Source of the DNA: Phyllobacterium chamaecytisi
GTDB lineage: Bacteria; Pseudomonadota; Alphaproteobacteria; Rhizobiales; Rhizobiaceae
Assembly (NCBI RefSeq): GCF_020164455.1
Contig: NZ_JAIQWW010000004.1
Span: forward strand, 186,001 to 250,000
Length of the DNA: 64,000 bases
Direction of reading: 5' to 3'
The position numbers and the translations under genes are program-made. The notes under the pieces are model-generated. The model saw only the letters and a list, made by a program, of their open reading frames with translations. It did no database searches and had not been told where the DNA came from. Below are positions 54,283 through 62,794 of the stretch, in pieces. Each line of letters starts with the position of its first letter. The stretch's first letter is position 1.

Positions 54283-55512
54283 ATGTTTGAGCTACTTCTC
54301 TGTTCAATGCTCACAGTCTTTCCGGACTACCTTTTCCGCCGCTATGGACAGGGAAGGCGTCTCGGCAGGGAGATTACTCTTTATACGGTGTGGTATGAGC
54401 TGCGCTGGGGCATAACTGCGTGCCTTTTGCTGACTGTTTCGTTGATTACCGTCATTTTTTATTTTCATCCTTCGACGACGAACGTCACCGCGATATTCCG
54501 GACAGTCACCATTCTCCCCGAAACCACCGGCCGTGTCGCCGAAGTATTCGTCGGGATCAATACAAAGGTAGAAGCCGGAGCACCGCTCTTCCGGCTCGAC
54601 AGTTCGGAACAGGAAGCCGCGCACGAAACGGCACAACGCCAAATCGATGAGACCGTTGCCCAGACCGCGGTGGCGCAAACGGAACTGGCGGGGGCGGATG
54701 GGCTCATTCAGCAGGCGCAAGGCGCATACCAGCAGGCTCTGGATGAACTCGCCACCAGGCAAGAGCTTTTGCGGCGCAGGGCGGACGTCTCGGTTCGGGA
54801 GGTGGAGCGATTGCAAATCACGGCTGACACCCGAAAGGGAGCGCTCGACGCCGCTATCGCCAACAAGCGGACAATAGAGACAAAACTTTCAACGCTGCTG
54901 CCCGCCCAGAAGGCGAGTGCAGAAGCGGCCCTTAAGCAGGCACAGGTGGAGCTGGATAAAACCGTGGTTCGGGCCGGTGTGGCCGGAACGGTCCAACAGT
55001 TTACATTGCGGCCCGGCGACGTTGTAAACACCATGATCCGCCCCGCCGGGATCCTCGTCCCCCAGGAGGCTGGACGCGTGGCGCTGATTGCCGGTTTTGG
55101 TCAGATCGAGGCGCAGGTGATGAAAAAAGGCATGATTGCCGAAGCAACATGTATCGGGAAGCCCTTTACGATCATTCCAATGGTAGTGACCGAAGTTCAG
55201 GATGTGATTGCGGCGGGACAGCTTCGGCCGACGGACCAGCTGATCGATGTGCAGCAACTTGCACGGCCAGGCACGCTCACGGTCTTCCTCGAAGCGCTTT
55301 ATCCGGGGCAACTGGCGGGAATTCCGCCGGGCAGCAGCTGTATCGCAAACGCGTATACCAACAACCACGACGCGCTTGCAGCGAAGGATATCGGCACGGG
55401 GAGATGGATGTTCCTGCACATGGTCGACACAGTCGCGATCGTGCACGCCATGATCCTTCGAATGCAGGCACTGATGCTGCCCGTCCAGACCTTGGTATTG
55501 GGTGGCCACTAG
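54283..55512 (+). CDS. HlyD/YiaV-like inner-membrane fusion protein
   Basis: 409 residues. One N-terminal membrane helix (about 43-62) is followed by a lipoyl-like segment (TTGRVAEVFVGINTKVEAGAPLFRLDSSEQ), a long coiled-coil hairpin (about 105-215) and VVRAGVAGTVQQFTLRPGDVV with the second lipoyl half. A hydrophobic stretch near the C terminus (MVDTVAIVHAMILRMQALMLPVQTLVL) may return to the membrane. It begins 3 bp after the DUF3302-like gene. No transporter gene is adjacent, which is also the case for YiaV and YibH. Confidence 0.82.
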   Translation: MFELLLCSMLTVFPDYLFRRYGQGRRLGREITLYTVWYELRWGITACLLLTVSLITVIFYFHPSTTNVTAIFRTVTILPETTGRVAEVFVGINTKVEAGAPLFRLDSSEQEAAHETAQRQIDETVAQTAVAQTELAGADGLIQQAQGAYQQALDELATRQELLRRRADVSVREVERLQITADTRKGALDAAIANKRTIETKLSTLLPAQKASAEAALKQAQVELDKTVVRAGVAGTVQQFTLRPGDVVNTMIRPAGILVPQEAGRVALIAGFGQIEAQVMKKGMIAEATCIGKPFTIIPMVVTEVQDVIAAGQLRPTDQLIDVQQLARPGTLTVFLEALYPGQLAGIPPGSSCIANAYTNNHDALAAKDIGTGRWMFLHMVDTVAIVHAMILRMQALMLPVQTLVLGGH

Positions 55513-55606
55513 AGCGATTTTTTCTCAACGAATGTCGGGATCGGAGGCCTCGACACGTCCTTTGCCGGACAACAGGCGAGAATGAAGCCCGCCTGAAGGA
55601 GGAAAA

Positions 55607-56284
55607 ATGAGAGAGCTGATTTTGTTCATGCACATATCCCTGGACGGCTACGTTGCTGCCGCTGAAAAGACCTCACAGCCAACTACCAACGGCGATAGTG
55701 AATCTGAGGATGATGGCACGGTCGATGATCAAGGCATTATGGACACGGTAGTGCCCAAACTGACTAGCGGCTCCGACACACTGCTGCTCGGGCGGCTCGT
55801 GGCAGACGAACTGCTCGGCTATTGGCTGACTGCGGAAACCAAATATCCAGATCTATCGAGCGGCTACCGTGCCTATGCCCGCTGGGCAACAGACGCACGC
55901 AAGGCAGTCATTTCAAACACCGAGGAGCGGCTGCCTTGGGAGAACAGCGAGCTGCTGCTGGTAAAGAATGATGAAGACATGGTGCGGACCGTTTCGGCGC
56001 TCAAGCGGCAGCCTGGCAAGAACATTGTATTCCATGGCGGCGTGAGGACAGCGCAAAACCTGGCGCGGCTCAATCTGATCGATGAATATCAGCTCGTCGT
56101 AGAACCGGAGGCGCTGGGCGATGGCAAACCACTTTTCAGAAACCTGACAGACAAGCTCAAGCTAAACCTCGTCGAAGCAACGGCGTTAAAAGCCGGGGAC
56201 GTTTTTCTGAGGTATCGGCCAGCAACTGTCACAAAAGCCTTGCGGGCTATTGCTTATAGCCCTTTGCCTGCATGCATGCATTGA
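55607..56284 (+). CDS. RibD C-terminal/dihydrofolate reductase-family protein
   Basis: 225 residues. MRELILFMHISLDGYVAA at the start and KNIVFHGGVRTAQNLARLNLIDEYQLVVEPEALGDGKPLF are typical of the stand-alone RibD C-terminal (DHFR-like fold) reductases. GGAGGA precedes the ATG. The acceptor is unknown. The last 38 bp overlap the 3' end of the convergent lipoprotein gene, so the C-terminal residues (ALRAIAYSPLPACMH) lie beyond the domain and may be a result of that overlap. Confidence 0.88.
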   Translation: MRELILFMHISLDGYVAAAEKTSQPTTNGDSESEDDGTVDDQGIMDTVVPKLTSGSDTLLLGRLVADELLGYWLTAETKYPDLSSGYRAYARWATDARKAVISNTEERLPWENSELLLVKNDEDMVRTVSALKRQPGKNIVFHGGVRTAQNLARLNLIDEYQLVVEPEALGDGKPLFRNLTDKLKLNLVEATALKAGDVFLRYRPATVTKALRAIAYSPLPACMH

Positions 56285-56531
56285 CAAGATTGGCCTGTTC
56301 CTTAGCCCTGGCAGAACTGTCAGTGGCTAGGGCGGCGGTTGAACCGGCAGCCTGATATTTGCATTCCGCCATATCCTTGTTCGCGGGTGTGACAGGTTCT
56401 TCGCTATGGACCCACTTCTTCTCGGAAGAAGCGCATGCCGCGAGCACCATCATTGGAATGACAAACAGTAAAATCCGGCTCTTGGAGAGATTTTTGGAAG
56501 TATTGGATGAATCTGAAACCGCGTTGAACAT
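56247..56531 (-). CDS. Small lipoprotein
   Basis: 94 residues. A polar leader of about 18 residues precedes the hydrophobic stretch ILLFVIPMMVLAAC with the lipobox LAAC. The mature chain has the pattern ECKYQAAGSTAALATDSSARAKEQANLVNACMQAKGYKQ, where two cysteines and a terminal GY are typical of small rhizobial outer-membrane lipoproteins. It overlaps the RibD-like gene tail by 38 bp on the opposite strand. The coding potential looks real. Confidence 0.72.
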   Translation of the reverse strand: MFNAVSDSSNTSKNLSKSRILLFVIPMMVLAACASSEKKWVHSEEPVTPANKDMAECKYQAAGSTAALATDSSARAKEQANLVNACMQAKGYKQ

Positions 56532-56780
56532 CGTGAGAATCCTCTATTTAATTTGCCTAGTGACCAAAGTCAGGCATAAATCTGTTCTGAATGCTCCCCA
56601 TGAAAAGCAAGACTGTACCAAGGCGGCAAACTACATTGCATTTGGTGCCTGACACAACCCCGGTTGCGATATTTGACGGGAGAAGCCCGATCGCATCAAG
56701 GAAACTGATCCAGGTGCCCACTAACATCCGTACCCGACGGTGCCGGGCGCCCAGTGAGTGAAGAAGCGGTTTCGGACGCC

Positions 56781-57110
56781 TTACAGAAAATCGTCCCGTC
56801 TCGGCGTGAACGTGTCAATCAGCAAACCGTCCTGAAGCGCCACAACGCCGTGAACGAGATTAGGGGCGACGATGAAGCTGCTGCCGGTGGGCAGCGTCGT
56901 GGTCACGCCATCAACGGTCACCTCGAAGGCACCCTTCGCCACATAGCTCACCTGGGTATGCGGATGGGAATGGAGCGCGCCGATCGCGCCTTTGTCGAAG
57001 CTGAAGGCGACGAGCATCATTTCCGGACGATGCGAAAGGACAGCGCGGCGATTGCCGGGCGAGGTTTCCGTCCAGGCCAAGTCGTCAGGCAATGTGTAGT
57101 GACCGGACAT
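56781..57110 (-). CDS. Cupin-domain protein
   Basis: 109 residues forming one cupin barrel: HSHPHTQVSYVAKGAFEVTVDG (metal-binding His pair and Glu/Gly spacing) and SFIVAPNLVHGVVAL (second motif His). It lies 12 bp after kduD in the same direction, so it belongs to the kdu operon. Cupins of this type are found next to uronate genes and may be isomerase-like or sensor proteins. The specific role here is unknown. Confidence 0.85.
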   Translation of the reverse strand: MSGHYTLPDDLAWTETSPGNRRAVLSHRPEMMLVAFSFDKGAIGALHSHPHTQVSYVAKGAFEVTVDGVTTTLPTGSSFIVAPNLVHGVVALQDGLLIDTFTPRRDDFL

Positions 57111-57122
57111 TGATATCTCCTT

Positions 57123-57878
57123 TTATCGTGCCAGCCATCCGCCGTCGACGGGAAGGATCGTGCCGTGCACATAGTCCGACGCGTGGGATGCAAGGAAGAC
57201 GGCCGCTCCAGCCATATCGTCCGCCTGCGCCCAACGTCCGGCCGGGATGCGTTTCAGGATATCGGCATTGCGTTCGGCATCCGCCCGCAGCGCCGCGGTG
57301 TTGTTGGTCTCGACATAGCCAGGGGCAATGGCGTTGACGTTGATACCATGGGCAGCCCACTCGTTTGCCATCAGCCGCGTCAGGCCTGCAAGGCCGCTCT
57401 TTGCCGCCGTATAGGATGCAACACGAATCCCGCCCTGGAACGACAGGAGCGAGGCGATGTTGATGATCTTGGCAGACCTCTTCTCCGTCATCGCCATCCT
57501 GGCGAAGGACTGGCAGAGAAAGAACGCCGATTTCAGATTGGTGTCCATGACGGCATCCCAGTCCTCCTCGGTAAAATCGATCGTATCGGCCCGGCGGATG
57601 ATCCCGGCATTATTGACCAGAATATCCGGGCGCTTTCGAATGGCCGCTGCTCGCTCGACGGCAGCGCGCACCTCGTCCATCCTGGAGAGATCGGCCAGAA
57701 GAGGATGAAACGACCGGCCGCCGGCTGTCACGAGGGCTGCGGTTTCTTCCATCGGCGAGCGTCCGACGCCGATGATGTCGGCGCCGGCACCTGCGAGACC
57801 GACGGCAATCGCCTGGCCGATGCCCGTATTGGCACCGGTGACGATGGCGCATCGGCCGGAAAGATCGAACGGGTTCAT
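57123..57878 (-). CDS. kduD: 2-dehydro-3-deoxy-D-gluconate 5-dehydrogenase
   Basis: 251 residues, a classical SDR: TGANTGIGQAIA (cofactor loop), NNAGI, the catalytic Ser-Tyr-Lys in NIASLLSFQGGIRVASYTAAKSG, and NAIAPGYVETNNTAALR, characteristic of KduD. It reduces 3-deoxy-D-glycero-2,5-hexodiulosonate to KDG in pectin/uronate breakdown. Its start overlaps the kduI stop by 4 bp, supporting the assignment. Confidence 0.93.
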   Translation of the reverse strand: MNPFDLSGRCAIVTGANTGIGQAIAVGLAGAGADIIGVGRSPMEETAALVTAGGRSFHPLLADLSRMDEVRAAVERAAAIRKRPDILVNNAGIIRRADTIDFTEEDWDAVMDTNLKSAFFLCQSFARMAMTEKRSAKIINIASLLSFQGGIRVASYTAAKSGLAGLTRLMANEWAAHGINVNAIAPGYVETNNTAALRADAERNADILKRIPAGRWAQADDMAGAAVFLASHASDYVHGTILPVDGGWLAR

Positions 57879-58717
57879 CTCAGACTTTCCATCGGGACCT
57901 TGTCCATATCGGTGAAGCTCATGTTATCGCCGGCCATCGCCCAGATGAAGGAGTATCGCCCGGTGCCGGCACCGGAGTGGATGGACCACCCCGGCGACAG
58001 CACCGCATCATGGCTTTTCAGTACGAGATGCCGTGTTTCGTGCGGTTCACCCATGAAATGGAAGACACGAGTCGCCTCCTCCATGCCGAAGTAGAGATAG
58101 ACCTCCATGCGCCGGTCATGCACATGGGCGGGCATGGTGTTCCAGACGGAGCCGGGCTCAAATGTCGTCAGACCGACCAGAAGCTGGCAGCTTTCACAAA
58201 CATCCGGATGCACATATTGGTTGATCGTGCGGGCATTGGCTTCCTCAGTCGAGCCCGTGCGCACCTTCTTGGCCATGTCGAGCTTGATCAGAACGGTCGG
58301 ACAGGCGCGATGTGCCGGCGCACTAAGGAGATAGAATTCGGCCGGATTTGCCGGATCGTCGCTGCGGAACGACAACGTACCCTGCCCCATGCCGACATAG
58401 AGCGCATCCTGGAAGCCGAGCGGATAGTCGACGCCGCCGACAATGACCGTGCCCTTGCCACCGATGTTGAGAATGGCAGCCTCGCGGCGTTCAAGGAACT
58501 GGCTGGTCCCGGTTTCCTTGACCTGGTCGATCACGAGGTCTTGCCCCGCCGGGACGATACCGCCGATAATCATCCGGTCGAGATGGCTATAGGTGAGATT
58601 GATCTGGCCTTTCGAAAAAAGCCCCTCAATCAGGAAGTCCTTACGCAGGCCTTTCGTGTCACGCCTGGCAGCGTCTTCTGGGCCAACGACCTGGCGCACG
58701 TTTACGGAAATTGTCAC
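57875..58717 (-). CDS. kduI: 5-dehydro-4-deoxy-D-glucuronate isomerase
   Basis: 280 residues from a GTG at 58717 (AAGAGG upstream), close to the E. coli length of 278; the longer open frame upstream covers the regulatory region and is not used. The cupin-like fold has metal ligands in NTMPAHVHDRRMEVYLYF and the later HSGAGT. Other family blocks are RDTKGLRKDFLIEGLF and YPLGFQDALYVGMG. It converts 4-deoxy-L-threo-5-hexosulose uronate to the substrate of KduD. Confidence 0.94.
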   Translation of the reverse strand: MTISVNVRQVVGPEDAARRDTKGLRKDFLIEGLFSKGQINLTYSHLDRMIIGGIVPAGQDLVIDQVKETGTSQFLERREAAILNIGGKGTVIVGGVDYPLGFQDALYVGMGQGTLSFRSDDPANPAEFYLLSAPAHRACPTVLIKLDMAKKVRTGSTEEANARTINQYVHPDVCESCQLLVGLTTFEPGSVWNTMPAHVHDRRMEVYLYFGMEEATRVFHFMGEPHETRHLVLKSHDAVLSPGWSIHSGAGTGRYSFIWAMAGDNMSFTDMDKVPMESLR

Positions 58718-58833
58718 AGCATTTGCCTCTTGGCGTTTGATGGAAGGGTTAGGTGTGAGGACGACATATTCGGTGAGTTGGCTGATGCTGGTGTCTGCCT
58801 TGTTCACATCGAACACCTTGTGCTGTCGCCGAA

Positions 58834-58854
58834 TTGTATGGTACTGTATGGTGG
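58834..58854. promoter_or_regulatory. Candidate operator between kduI and gntR
   Basis: Two direct 10-bp repeats, TGTATGGTAC (58835) and TGTATGGTGG (58845), lie in the 158-bp divergent region, 22 bp before the gntR ATG. They are good candidates for binding of the GntR regulator; no experimental basis. Confidence 0.45.
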
Positions 58855-58875
58855 CTAAAAACAAATGTCAACGAG

Positions 58876-59577
58876 ATGACGGTAGCGAAAAGCATGAACC
58901 TTGAGACATTGAAGATCGAGACGGGGGAAACGACCGCCGCGCAGGTGGAACGGGATTTGCGCGAGGCGATCATCCGTCTCGATCTCGCGCCCGGTTCACG
59001 CCTGTCCGAACAGGAGATCGCGTCCCGTCTCGGCGTTTCCCGCCAGCCGGTCCGCGAGGCGTTGATCGCCCTTGGAAAATCCAAGCTCGTCGAAATCCGC
59101 CCCAATCGCGGAACCGTCGTGGTCCGCATCTCGGCGCGCCAGATGATGGAGGCCCGCTTCGTGCGCGAGGCGATCGAGGTTGCCGTTGTTCGGCGGGCCA
59201 GCGAAAGCTTCGATACGTGGACACGGCGAAAGATCGACAGCATCCTCGAGCGCCAGCGAATGGCAATGACCGAACACGATCATAATGCTTTTCGCCGGGA
59301 GGACGAGCAGTTTCATATCGCGATAGCAGAAGGTGCCGGCTGCGGCCTCGCCTGGAACGCGATTTCAGACATCAAGGCGCATATGGATCGGGTTTGCAAT
59401 CTGCAGCTCCGCAACCCGGCCTCTATGAAAAACCTTATCGAGCAGCACGAGAAGATCGTCACCGCCATCGACGCCCGAAACGCCGATGCTGCAGCCGATG
59501 CCATGAGAGTGCATCTGAACGGCATTCTGAATGATCTACCACAGATCGAATCTGACAATCGTGAGCTGTTCGAATAG
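58876..59577 (+). CDS. GntR-family (FadR-type) regulator divergent from kdu
   Basis: 233 residues from the ATG at 58876 (an ATG at 58894 is the alternative; neither has a strong Shine-Dalgarno). Winged helix: RLSEQEIASRLGVSRQPVREALIALGKSKLVEIRPNRGTVV. FCD domain: about residues 85-220, with REDEQFHIAIAEGAG and the later IEQHEKIVTAIDARNADAAADAMRVHL. It is divergent from kduI-kduD-cupin and most likely controls that operon in response to a uronate-derived ligand. Confidence 0.9.
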   Translation: MTVAKSMNLETLKIETGETTAAQVERDLREAIIRLDLAPGSRLSEQEIASRLGVSRQPVREALIALGKSKLVEIRPNRGTVVVRISARQMMEARFVREAIEVAVVRRASESFDTWTRRKIDSILERQRMAMTEHDHNAFRREDEQFHIAIAEGAGCGLAWNAISDIKAHMDRVCNLQLRNPASMKNLIEQHEKIVTAIDARNADAAADAMRVHLNGILNDLPQIESDNRELFE

Positions 59578-59633
59578 CGATGTGCAGTGCTGCGTATGAA
59601 TACCTAAATCTTACACACGGCTGCCAGCCACGA

Positions 59634-60620
59634 TCAGCCCGTGAGGCGCGCGCGAAACAACGTGCAGCCGTCCGTCAGGCGCGACCTGGAGATATCCCGG
59701 AATCCAGCCTCGGTCATCCACGCGCGATACTGACCTTCGGTGTACGATTCGCCGTGGCGATAGAGGTTCAAGAATGTGAGATTCAAAAAGACACCCTCAG
59801 GCGGGCCGAGGCGGTCATCATCGACGACGCCCCACCCCGCAATTGCGATCTCGCCCCCTGGTGTGAGGCAACGCGCGGCGTTCAGGATCGAACTACGCGC
59901 TTGGTCCGGCGGTAGGACCTGGACTACAGCCTTGAGGATCGCCAGATCGTGCCGACCGATCGATGGTGCGACAGTTATGTCTCCCTCTTCGACAACCACG
60001 TCGTCGGCACCGTATTCTGACAGGATAGCTGGCGCGACGGCTGCGACCGTTGGGAGTTCCATCAGCGTCGCCGCAATCTGCGGCCGCCCCTCGCGAAGTC
60101 CGACGAGAATGGTCCCGGCGCCCCCGCCGATGTCGATCACCGAACCGATCGCCGATAGGTCCATCTCCCGGGCCAGATGTCGGCCGAAAATCACCCCGCC
60201 CGGTGCGAGCATGCGGCTGAAGGCCACCGCGGCCTCAGGCCCCGCTTCGGAAAAGTCGTGCAGCGCAGCCGGCCGGCTCTGTCGCAGCGACTCTGCGGTC
60301 AGCAGGTCGGCTCCCCAGAGCTCGCGCAGGAGCGCATGATCGCCACCACGATAGGTCGGCTTGGACGCGTCGAGGAAGGCCAAGGCTTCGGCTCCGTTGC
60401 GAAATTGACCGTCCTTGACTTCGAGGAGACCGATGCTGGCGAGCGCGTAGAGGAGCCGCGACAGACGGTCGGGCTCGATTTTGAGTGCGGCCCCAAGCGT
60501 GTCAGCAGTCATAGCGCTGCCACCGAGCCGAGTGAAGATGCCAAGGTCCAGCCCGGCCCGAAGCGCCAAGGCGGGGGGAACCGCTGCGATCAGGTTGTCG
60601 ATCCGATCAGAATCCACCAC
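59634..60620 (-). CDS. SAM-dependent O-methyltransferase (winged-helix type)
   Basis: 328 residues. The N-terminal winged-helix dimerisation domain (TLGAALKIEPDRLSRLLYALASIGLLE) precedes the methyltransferase domain with VIDIGGGAGTILVGL (SAM motif I), DLAILKAVVQVLPPDQ and GEIAIAGWGVVDDDRLGPPEGVFLNLTFL. It resembles acetylserotonin/hydroxyneurosporene-type O-methyltransferases. The substrate is unknown, and no biosynthetic cluster is adjacent. It is convergent with gntR. Confidence 0.87.
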   Translation of the reverse strand: MVDSDRIDNLIAAVPPALALRAGLDLGIFTRLGGSAMTADTLGAALKIEPDRLSRLLYALASIGLLEVKDGQFRNGAEALAFLDASKPTYRGGDHALLRELWGADLLTAESLRQSRPAALHDFSEAGPEAAVAFSRMLAPGGVIFGRHLAREMDLSAIGSVIDIGGGAGTILVGLREGRPQIAATLMELPTVAAVAPAILSEYGADDVVVEEGDITVAPSIGRHDLAILKAVVQVLPPDQARSSILNAARCLTPGGEIAIAGWGVVDDDRLGPPEGVFLNLTFLNLYRHGESYTEGQYRAWMTEAGFRDISRSRLTDGCTLFRARLTG

Positions 60621-60729
60621 GTCACATCCCCTTCCGCGATCTGGTTACTCGAGCGCCCACGTCAGTTTGGTTGCAACACATCCTGATGCTGGTGTTCGTT
60701 CTTCGAAAATGCCGGCAAGGATTTTAGCA

Positions 60730-62241
60730 CTACTCAGTTCTCTCGACATGAGAGATCTCAAATAAATGCCTGATCTTTTTAACCAGTCCGGGCATGGCAT
60801 GGATGCCGGCAATCTCAGTACTGTTCTCGAACAAATGCTTTTCTGCCTGTGCTCGTCTGCACAAAATGAGGCTGAGTTCATCGACGAGACTTGGCCTGTC
60901 ATGGAGCAGCGGCGCCAAGGTCGATTTCTCGATTTCATAAACAACTGTAGAGGCGAGCGCACGCACCGTGCCCGGCTCCCCCGCGCCAGCCAGAAGGCTG
61001 GCCTCGCCGAAATAATCGCCCGGCGCCAGTTTGGCGAGTTGAAGCTGCCTGTGGCCTTCTTCGCGTGTGACGGCCAGAACCCCGCTTCGAACGATCACCA
61101 GCGACTTCATCTCACTGCCCTGCTCAGCAATCACATCCGATTTACGGAAGGTTCGACGCGACATGGATTTGGCAAGAACTTCCTTTTCGTCGTCGGTGAG
61201 CGTTTTGAAAAGTGGGAGGGCGTCGAGGAGTCGCATTTGGCTGGAGCGGTTGCTCGTGGCAGGTTCCGTCTTTGCGCCAGATGCTGGTTGAACGACGGGT
61301 GTTGCCAAGGGCATGCCCGCCGCCAGACTGTGGCGATAGACCAGATCGAATATTTCGTTCTGGGCAGTCCCGGCCAGAGCGATATCCGCAACCCGGAACG
61401 ACAGCTCCAGCTCGACTGCTGAGCCGTCCAGCGATTTTATCTGGATGCTCGGTTCCGGCACGTTCAATATCGTCGTTGAACTCAAAAGGACAGCGCGCAT
61501 AATATCCACGATGGCCCCCGGGGCCGTCGTTGCCGCGAAGCGCACGGTAAGGCTGACGCCGTGGCTGCGATCGGGGTTGCTTACGTTGATAAGCCTTGCC
61601 TTTGCCAAGTCGCTATTGGGGACAATGACGAGGTCGTTTTTGGCGTTCAGCAGGTGCGTTGCCCGCCAATTGGTTTCAACTACCCTGCCCTCGGTGCCGT
61701 CGCCGAGAATGATCAGATCTCCAATAACATAGGGCCTACCGAGATTGAGGGCGATGCCCGAAAAGACATCGCTCAGGGTACTTTGCAGTGCCAGGCCAAG
61801 AATAATGGCAAGCACACCGGATGTCGCGATCAGTGTGCCCACCGGCAGGCTGAAGACGTTGGCAACGACTGAGAGAACCGCTCCAAGATAGATAATGCCG
61901 ACGACCAGATCCTGGATAAGCCTCCCCTCCCGCGGACGCCTTTCAAAGATCAAGAACACGCGCGCAAAACCGACAAGCGCCCAGGCGGCGTTGATCCACC
62001 AGATCACCTTTGCAATGCCGATGAAAACTTGCTGGACAGCCGAGGCTGTAGCTGGTCCCGCCTCGTAGGGAACGATGCCGTGATAAAGCAGCAGGGTGGT
62101 CAGGACGATAAAGAACGTTACCTGAAAAATAAGGTGCAATCGCGGATTGTTGCGCAGCGCCACCCGCGAGACGAAAGCCCCGACTGCCGCCAGGGTCCCT
62201 GCCTGAATGATCGGATCGGTGATCAGCTCAAAAAATGTCAT
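60730..62241 (-). CDS. Mechanosensitive-type channel with C-terminal cyclic-nucleotide-binding domain
   Basis: 503 residues. Four to five N-terminal helices are followed by the MscS pore and beta domains: LIATSGVLAIILGLALQSTLSDVFSGIALN and GRPYVIGDLIILGDGTEGRVVETNWRATHLL. Residues ~360-480 are a CRP-like CNBD (LLDALPLFKTLTDDEKEVLAKSM, LAPGDYFGEASLLAG, where E and Ser/Ala contact the nucleotide). Such fusions are cAMP-gated ion channels of the bCNG group. The window also encodes an adenylate cyclase far away; a link is only speculative. Confidence 0.9.
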   Translation of the reverse strand: MTFFELITDPIIQAGTLAAVGAFVSRVALRNNPRLHLIFQVTFFIVLTTLLLYHGIVPYEAGPATASAVQQVFIGIAKVIWWINAAWALVGFARVFLIFERRPREGRLIQDLVVGIIYLGAVLSVVANVFSLPVGTLIATSGVLAIILGLALQSTLSDVFSGIALNLGRPYVIGDLIILGDGTEGRVVETNWRATHLLNAKNDLVIVPNSDLAKARLINVSNPDRSHGVSLTVRFAATTAPGAIVDIMRAVLLSSTTILNVPEPSIQIKSLDGSAVELELSFRVADIALAGTAQNEIFDLVYRHSLAAGMPLATPVVQPASGAKTEPATSNRSSQMRLLDALPLFKTLTDDEKEVLAKSMSRRTFRKSDVIAEQGSEMKSLVIVRSGVLAVTREEGHRQLQLAKLAPGDYFGEASLLAGAGEPGTVRALASTVVYEIEKSTLAPLLHDRPSLVDELSLILCRRAQAEKHLFENSTEIAGIHAMPGLVKKIRHLFEISHVERTE

Positions 62242-62598
62242 CTGCCTTCGACGCTAGAACGCTTTGCTGCGGCTCACAAGTTGGTTCTTGCAGGGATGAA
62301 ACGATCACGTCAGCCAACCTCCCGTTCCATGCTGGCTCGACCACGTGCAAATGTGAACTTTCATTCAGAGGGCAGTGCCAATATCTGCTCGAAATTATGC
62401 GCTGACACTGGCGGCGATGGTCTCTAGATCCCTCACGCTTCGTCGAGCAAGCGTGTGTCTACTGGTGCCGTTTGAACGTGTTTGGTTAGAATCAGACTTG
62501 CCGCGCTTGAATCTTCTCTGAAATCTAGGGTGGATCGAAGGGGGGTCGAACTCGATGGTCGCAAAAACATAACAAAAACAATAGCATATGGAAAATTG
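62242..62598. other. Intergenic region before tRNA-Leu
   Basis: About 357 bp. Nothing recognisable was seen: no repeat family member, ORF with support or terminator with a T-tract. It holds the promoter of the MscS-CNBD gene and the 3' flank of the tRNA. Confidence 0.5.
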
Positions 62599-62681
62599 TG
62601 GTGCGGATAGAGGGACTCGAACCCCCACGGTCTCCCGCCAGAACCTAAATCTGGTGCGTCTACCAATTTCGCCATATCCGC
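62599..62681 (-). tRNA. tRNA-Leu (anticodon UAG)
   Basis: 83 nt including CCA on the minus strand. Acceptor GCGGATA pairs with TATCCGC; anticodon loop in CCAGATTTAGGTTCTGG carries TAG; a short variable arm (CGGGAGACCG) and T arm GGGGGTTCGAGTCCCTC follow. This is the class II tRNA layout of Leu. Confidence 0.94.
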
Positions 62682-62794
62682 AGATGAAGCATAAGCCTCA
62701 AGCGCCGGTCCCTATATCACCCTCTCTTCACGCGTCAAAGGAAAAAGCCCGGCTTCCGGCAGAATATATTTTTGGCAACGTCCAGTTGCCGAAC

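Noticed and set aside
58718-58864. Longer kduI open frame starting at 58864
   Set aside because: It covers the divergent regulatory region; the GTG at 58717 with AAGAGG upstream gives the usual KduI length and N terminus.
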